Shown: positions 9,680 to 21,198 of the stretch, one piece after another
How the letters are laid out: each line of letters starts with the position of its first letter
Numbering within the stretch: the first letter of the stretch is position 1
Source: Neelides folsomi
Lineage: Eukaryota; Arthropoda; Collembola; Neelipleona; Neelidae
NCBI GenBank assembly: GCA_034687125.1
Contig: JAQGBZ010000469.1
Location: 1-44,348, forward strand
DNA length: 44,348 nt
Direction of reading: 5' to 3'
Notes under the pieces: model-generated
The model's input: only the letters and a program-made list of their open reading frames with translations
Database searches by the model: none
What the model was told of the DNA's origin: nothing
Made by a program: the position numbers and the translations under genes

Positions 9680-11231
9680 ATGTCCTTAAATAATACAAAA
9701 TTTGCAATTTGTTTAGGTTTTTTCATTGCAATATTTCCAACACCTAATGGACGAATAATAAAGAATTACAAAATATTTAATTTATTTCAATTTATAGTTT
9801 TATCTTATACAATTGCAATAATAACAATAGTATACATAGCGACAATTGATTTCCATTCAAAAAGAGAAGGCGTTGCTAAAATTCAGCTATATCTATACAA
9901 AATATTCTTTTTAGTGCATATCGTTATCTCTATATTGATTGAAGTTAATTTGATGTATAAAAGCAACGGCATTTTAAATTTTATAAAATCTTTAAAAGAA
10001 TTTTCATCAAACTTTAAAGAAAAATATAAAATTTCAATATTACAAAGATTTGGAGAATTTATAATTTTTCTCGCATCTGCAATTGAATTTATTTCTTCAT
10101 TTTGGATTGTTTACAGTGGAGTTAAAGATAACGTTAAGAACAATGGATTTTTATCATATTTTGGTACAATTGCAACAATGATTTTGGGTTTGCCTGCTCT
10201 CGCACAAGTGAATAGTAAATACATTATTTTTAATCTTACTATTTATCCAATAAATTTTCTTATTGGGTCTTTTCAAGAATTCTCAAGAAATTTTCATGAA
10301 TATCTCATATGTAATTCAACACTAAAAGACAAAGAGAACATTTTTCATGAAATTCCTAACGAATCGCATTCAAATAATAAAATTATTGCAAATATTCATT
10401 TGAATCAAATCAGGTCATTTACTCAAAATTCTGAAAATAATACTGGAAAACAAAATGTGGGTAAAATTATTTTTGATAAAGTTGATTACAATATTGAATT
10501 GGAAATCTTGAAATTGAAACAACTAAAAATTTATTTTAAACAATTTGATAAAATTTTTGGCTTTGTTGTGCTTTTAAATGTATTTTGTGGCCTATTCTCA
10601 TTGGTGGATTTGTTGAATTTCCTGATCAGTTCAATTCAGTTGAATTCAAAATCACCCAAGTGGGAATATGCTTACTTAATTTCCACTAGATCTTTTTATC
10701 TTATTACCAGCTTCGCTTTAATTATTTCAATTTTTGAACTTGGAGAATCTGTCAAAGTTATTGTAATGAAAATATTCAATTAAAATTATTAATTAATTAA
10801 TCCTAATTAATTAAAGAAATTTATTAAATATTTATTCGTAAATTTGTTATTTTCTTAGATTGAAAATTGGAAAGAAAAGTTTTCTAACTTTCATTATGAT
10901 TATACTTTGAACCACAATTTGAAAAGTAAAAAAAGAATTGAGGACATTTTAAGCCACATAAAAACGTTAAATTTTAATCTTTCTGGCGGACATCTTTTTA
11001 ATATTAACAGAAGTTCTTATTTGGGGGTAATTTTTCAATTTACTCTATTTAAACTTATATGTACAATGCATGTATCTTCTGGACTTTAAATGATTGTATC
11101 CTATATATATATATAAATTTGTAAATAATTTTTTATTATAATATCTTATCAAAGAGTTTTTAATGTTTTAATAGATAGCATCAACATTGATGTCGTATAT
11201 GATCATTCTTTTTCAACTTCAATCTACTTAA
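9680..11231 (+). CDS. Gustatory receptor family seven-transmembrane protein
   Basis: Insect-type ligand-gated cation channel of taste or chemosensory neurons (inverted seven-helix topology). Three exons, 9680-10762, 10859-11026 and 11175-11231, join in phase 0 and give 435 aa, a normal length. Exon 1 holds the first six hydrophobic helices, for example IVLSYTIAIITIVYIA, IFFLVHIVISILIEV and FGFVVLLNVFCG, with a charged loop at about residues 215-270. The last two exons give the family's C-terminal signature: FNLSGGHLFNINRSSYLG, then LMSYMIILFQLQST, equivalent to the conserved TYhhhhhQF of TM7 with Y and Q kept. This two-short-exon 3' structure is characteristic of Gr genes. Subfamily and ligand cannot be told; there is no obvious sugar- or CO2-receptor signature. 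Confidence 0.88.
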
Positions 11232-11446
11232 TTGAGGCATTAAAATGAACAAAACATAAGTTTTATACTTTAATTTCTTATTAGTATACTCTATAATGTA
11301 GTGATAATAGTAAAATTATATTAACTGATTATAGTAGTGAATAATGTTGCAAATATGAAATTGTTTATCACGTATTTAGGTATTGAATAAGATAGAATTT
11401 TTTAATAAAATAAATATTTTATTATTGATTATCATGATACCGCGAT

Positions 11447-11652
11447 AAATATTTGGCTAACATTCGAAATCTCTGCAAAACCATGGTTTTTTCATGGTTC
11501 AAAACCATGTTCCATGGTTCCAGCGTGCATTGTATAGGAATGGTGACCATCTAACTTAACCTAATCTAGTCTAACATATAAGAATAGGGAAAATTGGAAC
11601 CCCATGGTTCTAGCATGGTTTTGCAGAGATTCCGAATCTCAGCCAAATATTT
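11447..11652. repeat. Imperfect inverted-repeat element (MITE-like)
   Basis: The left end aaatatttggct...gaaatctctgcaaaaccatg is matched in inverted orientation by the right end, which closes agccaaatattt. The arms are about 45-50 bp with a few mismatches. Next to the arms are repeated ccatggtt/aaccatg words that can pair with each other. The element is about 206 bp with no coding capacity. A target-site duplication is not clear. Confidence 0.75.
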
Positions 11653-12112
11653 CCTATCCCAATAAAAATTTTCATATTTTAACATTTTATTTTATTATGA
11701 CTAATAAACATCGAACTAACATTAACATTAAGCATATTTTATTTTTGAATTGGTGAGTAATAGAAATATTGATTTTTTTCAAAAGACCTTAACAAGGGAA
11801 ACGAGGACCTTTATCTCTCCTCTTTGGCACGAATCCTTTTACCCTTTGTGCGCTCCCCTGATCAAAAGTTTCTCTCCCATTCTTCCGTCCCTTCCCCAAG
11901 GAATTTATTTCCCCTACATTATTGATGTTGGGTTGAGTTAAATTCTATTTGAATGTACTATAGAAAGAATTTAAAGTATAAAATTCATTCCTATTTTGGA
12001 ATACTAATCGTTCGATGATGGAGCGTGCACTCTCATCAATATGATCAATCATAATTTATAAAATATTCATGTACCATTTAATTTCATATAAACATAATTA
12101 CATATACATACA

Positions 12113-12262
12113 TGGCATGCCGTATTCCCGGGAATGCATCCATGTGGGAGCATTCCCGCGAACGAACCTGGGAACTCTCCCATACATGTGTTCCCACCAG
12201 CGTTCCCGGGAACTATGTTTCTGGAGTGGGAACATTCCCGAGAATTGGGAGCGCTCCTGAGG
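12113..12262. repeat. GC-rich cluster of TTCCCnnGAA palindromes
   Basis: A 150-bp island of high G+C in AT-rich DNA. It contains four near-identical ten-base palindromes: ttcccgggaa at 12125, ttcccgcgaa at 12153, ttcccgggaa at 12203 and ttcccgagaa at 12235. Several half-sites (tgggaac, ttccca) lie between. It may be a decayed short tandem repeat, part of a mobile element, or a regulatory cluster; TTC-N4-GAA resembles STAT-type sites. There is no coding evidence despite open frames on both strands. Confidence 0.5.
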
Positions 12263-12582
12263 AGTGGCAAGCCTTCATGACTTATGAAGTTATGATTTAA
12301 TCTTTTAAATTCCATAATATTGTGTTTAAATTGTCAATGCTTAAAGCTTAAATTTTGTATAAATTCCAAAATATAAGTAAATTGCACATGATTATTAAAA
12401 CAATTTCACTATGCAGTAAAATTTTCACTTTTGAAAAAAAATTTACCCATTTATTAGTTTTAGTATTTAAATAAGATTGGTAAGTATTCATGATTAAGAA
12501 TTGTCATTCATTAGAATCATTTCATTATTAAGTAAAGGGAATGTTTTTAAGACGACCAAAAAACCAAGGACATTTTAGAGTT

Positions 12583-12625
12583 GAATGACAAAGTGAAGAG
12601 TAATTTACTCTTCACTTTGTCATTC
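12583..12625. repeat. Perfect 21-bp-stem palindrome with a 1-nt centre
   Basis: The word gaatgacaaagtgaagagtaa is followed by one t and then its exact reverse complement. The sequence can form an uninterrupted 21-bp hairpin or cruciform. The loop is too small for a microRNA precursor. Confidence 0.9.
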
Positions 12626-13022
12626 TTTCATTACTTCGTACCTGTTTTGCCCTCAAGGACTCTGTTCAGCATATTTTATACGAAAATATATACCTACTAT
12701 ATAATTATGTTAGTATCTGAATATTAGCTGAAAGAGTCATTTCATTTATAAGGCAAATGTAAATACGAAGTGTATTCGATAATTCGACCCAAACTTAAAT
12801 AATTATTAGCTTACAAACAACTAACGTTAAGATATAAGTAATTATTAGTGTATTTATAACTTTATATGAGTAAGTCGAGAATTGACAATTTATGATAAGC
12901 AATAGAACATCGTAAATGCATTAATTAAAACAAACTTACAATTCACTTTATTATTTTCACATTTGTTTTCAATCGTGAGTTACTGAATAATCAATTGTTA
13001 CACTTTTGACGATTTATTCTAA

Positions 13023-16000
13023 ATGGAGTTTAAATCCCCACTAATTTTGTTTGTCAATGGAAAAAAGGTAAAATTATATCATAGTAAATATAATATTTGT
13101 AAAATAATTGTTAATAGTTTAATTGCGAATGTGAATACTGAATATTGAATATGAATTTTGAAATTGTGATTATTAAAAATTAATCGTTGCTCGAATACTT
13201 TTAGATAGTAGATGAAAGTCCAGACGCAGAAGAAAATCTTTTAAAATATCTTCGGAATAAACGTATGTCTTTTTTAAATTATTTTTTTAAAAAAATAAAT
13301 AAAATGACAACAAATTTTATGTTCTTAAATAAGTCACGATTGTTATCATTTATCATTATTAATGTCTAGTCTATATGTGAAAATAACTCATTAAATCTAC
13401 TAAAATTTCATTTAAATTATTAATTCTTATATTCATAGTGAGGCTATGCGGTGCAAAAGAGGCCTGTGGAGAAGGAGGATGCGGAGCGTGTACTGTAATG
13501 ATTTCTAAATATAATCATTCCACAAATGAAACATTGTAAGTCACTGACTTTGAATTGATAGTAAATATTTATAAATATAATTTATAATTGGTAGTTAACT
13601 TCAACAGATCCTTTATCCAATACCTAATTGAGTTTAAATATCCAATTGTAATTATGTATATTAATCGTCTTTTCTATACTTTCAATAATGTTGTAAAGAA
13701 CAGACATTTTAAAGAATTTATATTTGTAGAAATTTGGCAGTAAATGCTTGTCTTATTCCCATTTGCTCCCTTCATGGTTGGGCCGTTGTAACTGTCGAAG
13801 GGCTTGGAAGTGTTAAAACAGGTCTTCATCCAATTCAAGTAAAAATTCTAGAAATAATATTTATTTTTTTATTAATGTTAATCTATTGCTTATTAAAAAT
13901 CATTTGGCGAATAATATTTTAAAACATGCTACAATTTTATTTATATTATTAAATCATATTCATTTTTTGAATTTTTTAGGAACGAATTGCAAAGAGTCAT
14001 GGAACTCAATGTGGTTTTTGCACTCCAGGTTTTGTTATGTCAATGCATGCTCTTTTAAGAAACAATTCCAATCCATCGGAAAAAGACATTGAAAATGCAT
14101 TTCAAGGTAAATATCGACATATAAATTATTCACTTATTAATTGTCGATTATCGAACGCATATACTCTATAAAATGTTAAAGATGAAACCATTGATCTGTT
14201 TCTTTTACGTTTATAACAACTTTCCTAATTAAATCTGAAAAAATTAGGAAATCTTTGTCGCTGCACTGGATATAGACCAATTCTCGACGGCTTTAAAACG
14301 TTCATTCAAAGGGATGAAAATCAATGCTGCAAGAAAAACAATTGTTGCAAAAAGAATGGAGATCTCAAAAATATACTTTTTGAGAAATCAGCTTTCAAAC
14401 CCTACGATTCAACACAAGATCCAATTTTTCCTTCTGAACTCAAAGTAATTCTTATAAAAATTAAATTGGAATTGGTATAAAATTAATAATAAAATTAATT
14501 TAAAATTAAAATAATTTTTTTTCCATTTCTTTACAGATCAATCATTGTGAATATGAAAAATCAATATCATTTGGCAATGGAACGAATATTTGGTTCAGAA
14601 TTGGATCGCTGGAACAATTTTATGAAATCATTGAAAAACATCAAGATGGGAAAATCATTGCTGGAAACTCAGAAATTGGTGAATAAAAATATTTTCACAA
14701 CCTTTTACAATTTAATTCAAAAAATCTTAATTAATAAATTACTAATTAAGACGTTACTTACGTTAATCAAAAACATTAATATAAATTTATTGTTTAATTT
14801 AAAAACATTATTTTCCAATAAATAGGAGTACAGTTAAGATACAATCATCAATCTTATATGAAGTACATTCAAATCTCATCGATACCAGAATTGATGAAGA
14901 TTGAAGAAACAAAAGATCATATAAAGTTTGGTTCTTGTGTTATTATTTCGGAAATACAAAACTACTGCAATCGAGAATTGGGTAATTAATATAAATTTTT
15001 AAATCCCCATCCGTTTAAAAAATTTGTATTCTAATAAATCAACTTTCAATTTAAAGAGACAATTGGAAGTTTCAATTGGGCTGTTTCTGGAATATTAAAA
15101 ACTTTTGCTGGGGCGCAAATCCGAAATATTGCTGTATGATTTAATGATTATTTGATCATCTAATACGAATTTTATATATTAAAAGTAGTACTAATTGTAT
15201 TTAATAAAATATATAATAGACAATTGGCGGTAATATTTTAAGTTCAAGACATGTGTCCGATATTGTTTCACTTTTGATTGCTGCTGGAGCCATTCTTATT
15301 ATTGGAAAAAGGGGTAATGAAATTTCTAAACCGTTAGTTGTATTAAGTTAAAAAAACATTCTATTATAATTTCAATTCAATTAAAAATTATTTTATATTT
15401 TAATCAAATCTTTAATTCTTAAAGGAATGATCAAAGAAATGCAACTCGCAGAATTTATTGAAAAGAAAATGAAATTGGAAAACAGTGAAATTCTTATTTC
15501 AATAATTGTGCCCAAAACCTTGAACGTAAAACTTAATTTTACATTTTTATATAGGTATAAATATAAACATTGTATATTATATTTATATCAAATAACAAAT
15601 ACAAAAATATTATTTCAGGGTGAATTTCTTTGGGGAAGTAAAGTGAGTAGACGGCGGGAAGATGACATTGCAATTGTCAATTGTGGAATGAAAATAAAAA
15701 TTAATAAATTGACAGCAAAAATTGAAAATGCTATTTTGGTATTTGGGGGTTTGGGGCCTAAAGCGTTACATGCAAAACAAGCATCTCAATTTTTAATTGG
15801 AAAGTATGTCAATATTTAAATAAATGTTTAATTAAAGATAAAAATAAAATAATAATAAATGCTTTTCTATAGAAAATTCAGTGAGGATCTTACAAATCAG
15901 ATTGCTGAAATGATCATAAAAGACATTGAAATTCCACTTTTGAACAAAGGAATGGCTAAATACAAACTAATTCTTGCACCAAGGTTTATAAACATTTTTC

Positions 16001-19000
16001 GCTTTAAATAAAATCATATCTATAAAGTATGCTATATAATTGTAAAAACATGAATTCAAATCCAATATTAAAGTTAATATTTGATTTTTATTTAGTTTAT
16101 TTTACAAGTTTTATCTCCATGTCCAAATGTGGTTGACGCATTTCAACAATGGATTTAATGTCAATGACACCGAAACAAGCGGAATGAATGATTGCACAAT
16201 GAATACCAAAAAAGGTTCACAACTTTTCCAAATTGTTTCGGAATCTCAACATGTTCAAGATCTTGTTGGTCGTCCAATTCCAAATGTCTCGAGCCTAAAA
16301 GCTGCGACTGGTGAAGCTGAATTCACTGATGACATTTTGTCCTTTAAAGACGAGCTATTTGGCTATTTGGTTTTAAGCACAAGAGCTCATGCTAAAATAA
16401 TTTCAATTGATCCCGCTCCTGCGCTTCAAGTTCCAAATGTAGTTGATTTCATCGACGCGAATTCCATTTTGGCGGAAAATAATAATTATCATTGTGTTAT
16501 TCCCGACGAGCAAGTTTTTGCAAATCCGAACGTAGGAGAACATTTTAGATTCATTTTACATTTTAATCAAAATATTTAATTGAAAATTTTAATTAAGTAA
16601 TGATTAATAAAATTTTAATCTTGTTTTTATTCATGGAAATTTAATTAATTTCAGGTTACATGTTATGGACAAACAATTGGAATGATCATAGCAAAAGATA
16701 AATCAACGGCAGAAAAAGCGGCAAAACTTGTAAAAATCGAATATGAAGATTTGATGCCGAGAATCCTTACCATTGAAGAAGCCATTGGGCATAATTCATT
16801 TTTTGAAAAGCCAGTGAAATACATTGTCCTAAAAGATGGAAATGTTGAAGAATCGTTTAATAACTGCGATCAAATTATTGAAGGGAAATTTCGAATTGGC
16901 GGCCAAGAGCATTTCTATATGGAAACTCAATCGGCGATTGTCGTTCCGAAAGAAGACGGAGAAATGGAAGTTCAAGTTTCAACTCAATCAGTCACTGCGA
17001 CTCAGATGAACATTTGCCATGTTTTGGGATTGCAACAGAACAAAGTGATTGTTAAATGGTAAAAAAATCAAAATTCAAAGATGTTGAATTTTAACAATAA
17101 AATATATAATATATTGGTACTAAAAATTAAATTCAAAATTTATTTAGCCGCAGAGCTGGCGGCGGATTTGGAGGAAAAGAAAATCGTTGTTTGCTTGTAG
17201 CAGTTCCAGCAGCAATTGCAGCACAAAAGTAATTTAGTACATTAATTCATATTTATTAATGTGATAACAATGAAATAATATTATTTCAATAAATAAATAT
17301 TATCTTCTTTTATTTGATAGACACAAACTCCCAGTTCGTTGTATTTTGAACCGCAGAGATGACATGGAAATTACCGGAGGACGAGAACCATTTTTAATAA
17401 AATACAAAGTTGGATTCAACAAAGATGGAAAAATTCAAGGCATTAAAGTTCGAATGTATGCAAACGGTGGGAATTCGCTCAATTTAACGTTGGCTATTGT
17501 GGAAAAAAGCGTCGTTTGTATTGACGGCGGATACAAAATCCCTAATTGGGATATCAAAGCATTTGCCTGTAAAACGAATCTTCCTGCCAACGTTCCATTC
17601 AGAGGATTTGGGGCACCAGAAGGAATTATTTCTATTGAGGCCATTGTCGACCACGTGGCTCAAACACTTCAAATGTCACCAGAAAAGGTAATTCAAAAAA
17701 TTTTCTAAAAATTATTATTTAATTAAATTTATATAGTTACATTAATATTATATTATATGTATTTTATACGTATTATTTGATTAAATCAAGATTCGAGAAA
17801 TCAATATGTACACTGAAAATGATGTTACTCCTTATGGTGAATTTTTGGAAAACTGCACAATGCGCAGATGCTGGGATGAATGCCTAGAAAATTCAAATTA
17901 TTACAACAGGAAAGAAGAAATTGAAAATTTCAATAAAATGAATAAATGGAAAAAACGAGGAATTTCAATCAACCCAACAAAACTTCCCGTGGGACTAAGT
18001 CCTGCACCGTTTTTCGCGCAAGCTGGCGCCTTAGTTTCTGTGTTTGTTGATGGCACCGTTTGCTTGAATCATGGTGGGATTGAAATTGGTCAAGGCTTAA
18101 ACACGAAAATGATTCAAATTGCAAGTCGAATTTTGAAAATTGGCCCAGAGAGGATTTACACAGGTGAAATGATTTCTCATCGAGTTCCTAATAGTTCACC
18201 GACAGTTGCTAGCATGAGCACAGATATGATTGGACCAGCTGTCATTGTAAGAGTTAATTAATTAATCTTAAATATTAGATCATAAAATCTTATTGTTGTC
18301 ATAAATAAATTATAAATCGTTCTAAAATCTAATAATTATATTTTATTTTGGCAGATTGCTTGTGAAAAAATCATGAAACGACTGGAACCAATTATTATTG
18401 CAAATCCAAATGGAAGTTGGGAAAATTGGATAAAAACTGCGTATTTTTCAAGGACCAATTTAAATGCCACTGGTTTTTACATGTATGGTTTATTTTAATA
18501 AAAATTCTATTTAAGAAATAATCTCATTTAAAATTATAACCAATGGTTGAATTTTCTTATTTAATCGAATTAGGGAAGAACATTCATTCAACATTGCAAC
18601 AAAAGAAGGGAAAGCTTGTTCTTATGTTTGTTATGGCGTTGGAGCGACCGAAGTCGAAATTGATGTTTTGACTGGAGATCACGTGATTCTTCGAACTGAC
18701 ATTGTCATGGATGTGGGGGAAAGTTTAAATCCAGCAATTGACATTGGACAAATTGAAGGGGCTTTTGTTCAAGGATGTGGATTGGTCACTTTGGAAGAAA
18801 TTTTATTCGCTCCTGATGGATCAATGTTGACCAAAGGAGTTGAAAATTATAAAATTCCTTCAGTTGGGAATATTCCTCAAGAATTCAATGTTTCTCTCTT
18901 ACTTGGAGCTCCAAATAAAAAGGCCGTTTATTCATCCAAGGTTTAAATTATATTAAATTGATTAACTATTTAACTATGTATTATAATTGATTTGATTATT

Positions 19001-19315
19001 GATAATAATTGTCAATTATTATGTTGATCTATTTAAACTTTAATAAGAATTAAATTAATATTGCATAATCACAATGAAATTGAATTTAAGGCTGTTGGTG
19101 AACCTCCTTTGCTTCTTGGAGTTTCCCTACTTTATGCAATAAAGAACGGAATAGACTCTTATCGTAAAGAACGAAACTTGAACACGGATTATCAGTTATC
19201 TGCTCCAGCAACTTGTGAAAAAATACGATTACTATGCGAAGATCAATTTGTACAACAAATGAAAATGGGTGAAACCATCGAGGCGAAACTTGTTGACTAT
19301 TCAATAACCCCATAG
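13023..19315 (+). CDS. Aldehyde oxidase / xanthine dehydrogenase family molybdo-flavoenzyme
   Basis: Cytosolic homodimer that hydroxylates aldehydes, N-heterocycles or purines at a molybdopterin centre and passes electrons via two 2Fe-2S clusters to FAD. All 21 exons chain in phase (13023-13067, 13205-13262, 13439-13535, 13730-13838, 13980-14106, 14248-14444, 14537-14678, 14826-14981, 15057-15133, 15220-15313, 15425-15525, 15619-15803, 15873-15983, 16096-16531, 16655-17058, 17148-17228, 17321-17687, 17791-18246, 18355-18482, 18574-18940, 19091-19315), giving 1320 aa, normal for the family. Domains: first 2Fe-2S ([16 protein letters not shown]), second 2Fe-2S ([22 protein letters not shown]), FAD ([16 protein letters not shown]), then molybdopterin ([37 protein letters not shown]) with the catalytic Glu in AVGEPPL. 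Substrate-pocket positions differ from XDH (see findings), so an aldehyde-oxidase-like role is favoured. The last intron has a weak donor (gtttaa). Confidence 0.95.
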
Positions 19316-19369
19316 AGAGCAAATATCATTAATTCAATGCATTTTTATCATAAATGTTAACCAATTTAT

Positions 19370-19453
19370 TAAATTTAAATTAATAAATTTAAAACATTTA
19401 ATGTAATGACTAATAAATTTAAATTAATAAATTTAAAACATTTAATGTAATGA
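19370..19453. repeat. Direct repeat, 2 x 40 bp
   Basis: Identical 40-bp copies at 19370-19409 and 19414-19453, separated by ctaa, just downstream of the aldehyde oxidase/XDH stop codon. They probably lie in its 3' UTR or flank. Confidence 0.85.
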
Positions 19454-19671
19454 GGAAACTTTCATTTTAACTTACAATTAATAAATAATAGGTATAGTAT
19501 AATACATATTATCATAATTTCATAATATAATGCTTGAAGAAAAGTTATCGACAGAGATAGATTACATAAAATGACTATATAATGGTCCTAAACATCTACA
19601 AATATGTATACCTACATACTTTTTTAAAATTGCCTAAGGTAAGTTTATGTTTAATATGTAGTTTATTGACC

Positions 19672-20092
19672 TTAACCAATTTTATTAAATGTTTTCTGAA
19701 TTTTACCGGCAGTTTTCTGAATTTTACCGGCAGGTTTCTTAAAAAAATCTTTTTGTTTACTAATTGGTAACACACAGGAAATTCCAATTCCATGATATGC
19801 AATCAAATCGTGTGCACATTTTACTGTTGCTGCGCCATTTATAATCTATAAAATTAATATTTAAAAAAATTAATAACATTGTTTACTTAAAATTTCGATA
19901 TTTCAAAAATAAAACATAAAATTTTAATAATCAAATTACATATACATATAAGATTTAATAACCAATACATGTAAAATATATAAATAAAAAATATATTATG
20001 TTACATATAAATTTTTATTTATTAAAATTAAATATCTTTCTAAATACATTAATTAATTCTTATTAATTACCTTCCCAGCTTGTGAATTGCTT
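19672..20092 (-). CDS. Unassigned 3' exon with possible micro-exon (hypothetical)
   Basis: On the minus strand, 19845-19672 follows a consensus acceptor (ttttatag) and reads an open frame of 57 codons to a stop: IINGAATVKCAHDLIAYHGI, then a Lys-rich tail with a tandem PAGKIQK/TAGKIQK repeat. The tail repeat matches a 21-bp DNA duplication at 19691-19732. A 22-nt candidate micro-exon at 20092-20071 (reading SNSQAGK) has an acceptor and a gtaatt donor in compatible phase. No start exon was found and no family was recognised. It may be a real small gene's 3' end or chance. Confidence 0.25.
19691..19732. repeat. Tandem duplication, 2 x 21 bp
   Basis: The word gttttctgaattttaccggc plus a final a is repeated exactly twice. 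On the minus strand it would add seven residues to the Lys-rich tail of the hypothetical exon described at 19672. Confidence 0.9.
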
Positions 20093-21048
20093 CTTTCAAT
20101 GAAACAGCAAATAAAGATTACAATACATTTGTTTTAATACTCATTTTATCGATATAATTTTTAGAGACAGGAAAAGGTATTTTTGGCTTGATTATCTGAA
20201 TGCTTGTGATTTCGTTTCAAATTGGCTCTTTAATTTATATTCATTTGGACAGGAAACAAAAAGATATCTCTAGACAAATTCCTTATAATTTAATAACTAA
20301 ATATGTACAATTTTGGATCATCCGATCCAAAATTGAACCGATGAACAAATATCAATTTCATAAGAAATTATTCCTAATTATTTTACTGAATGTGATGAGG
20401 AATATGTATGTGCAAATTTTATAAGCTTCTATGGTATATATAGGTATAGCATAATTAACATTTTAGATAACTTGAAACTTATTTATTTAACTAAATGTCA
20501 AGCCTTTGTTAAGTTTTTTGGCATTCAAATAGCCGATTGAATGTATTAAAATTAATTATGACGTGATTCGAAAACGTTTTTTGTTTATTCGCAATTTCTA
20601 TATTAAAATAAAATTATTTGGCAGCGGATTTTTATATTCATTTTTGTCATACTGATAATGAAATATTATAAACTAATAAAGTGAAATATACAAATACAGT
20701 ATAGTATGTATAAATACGAATGTCGTAATCATTCGTCACTCTCAACATGTTTTGAGTTGGAAAATATATATTTTCCATATTTTCATATTTCATATTTTCA
20801 GATTGGTATATACCAATCTTATTTTATCATAATAATATTGTTGATTAAAGGAATTTTATTTAAATTACTGAAATATAAACATGATTAGATATGAAGTTAT
20901 GATATATACATATTAGATTATGCCACGTTTAGGAAAAGCAAGCGAGAATAAATAAAACTTATAATTGATTTGTTATCAATCAAATCAAGTACAAGTACAT
21001 TGTACTTTGTACATACAATAAAATACAATATGTTTTTATCACACTCAC

Positions 21049-21175
21049 TTGTGTAATAGACCCATTCCATTAGTTTTGTAAAGGATTTAAACCCGACAAT
21101 GTCGCAAATAGTGTGATCTGTAAGTACAATGGGTTTATATTGTTTTGACAATTTCACATAAACAACAAATTCTGG
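21049..21175 (-). CDS. Unassigned internal exon (hypothetical)
   Basis: The minus strand shows a cacag acceptor at 21177-21176 and a consensus gtgagt donor after 21049. They enclose a single open frame containing EFVVYVKLSKQYKPIVLT and ICDIVGFKSFTKLMEWVYYT. It lies just 3' of the glycosyltransferase-like stop codon but cannot be spliced to that gene in frame. Compatible neighbours were not identified. The family is unknown. Confidence 0.3.
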
Positions 21176-21198
21176 CTGTGAAAAATATTTTTAATTTT

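Larger units (their letters stand above)
11232..13022. other. Intergenic, with MITE, GC-rich cluster and hairpin
   Basis: No gene is supported. The interval contains the separately listed elements at 11447-11652, 12113-12262 and 12583-12625. The 5' flank of the aldehyde oxidase/XDH gene is at its right end. A small reading frame near 11750-11941 has no family resemblance and no splice context. Confidence 0.4.

Noticed and set aside
11750..11941. Small + strand frame with Pro/Ser/Phe-rich translation
   Set aside because: No signal peptide, domain or splice partner; composition fits chance.
12067..12315. Overlapping open frames on both strands through the GC-rich island
   Set aside because: They arise because the TTCCCnnGAA palindromes lack stops. 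There is no family motif, start context or splice sites.
12583..12625. MicroRNA precursor
   Set aside because: The loop is one nucleotide and the stem only 21 bp. Dicer or Drosha substrates need a longer stem and a real loop.
17435..17691. Extra frames on both strands inside the aldehyde oxidase/XDH exon at 17321-17687
   Set aside because: They are shadows of the real reading frame, which carries the family motifs.
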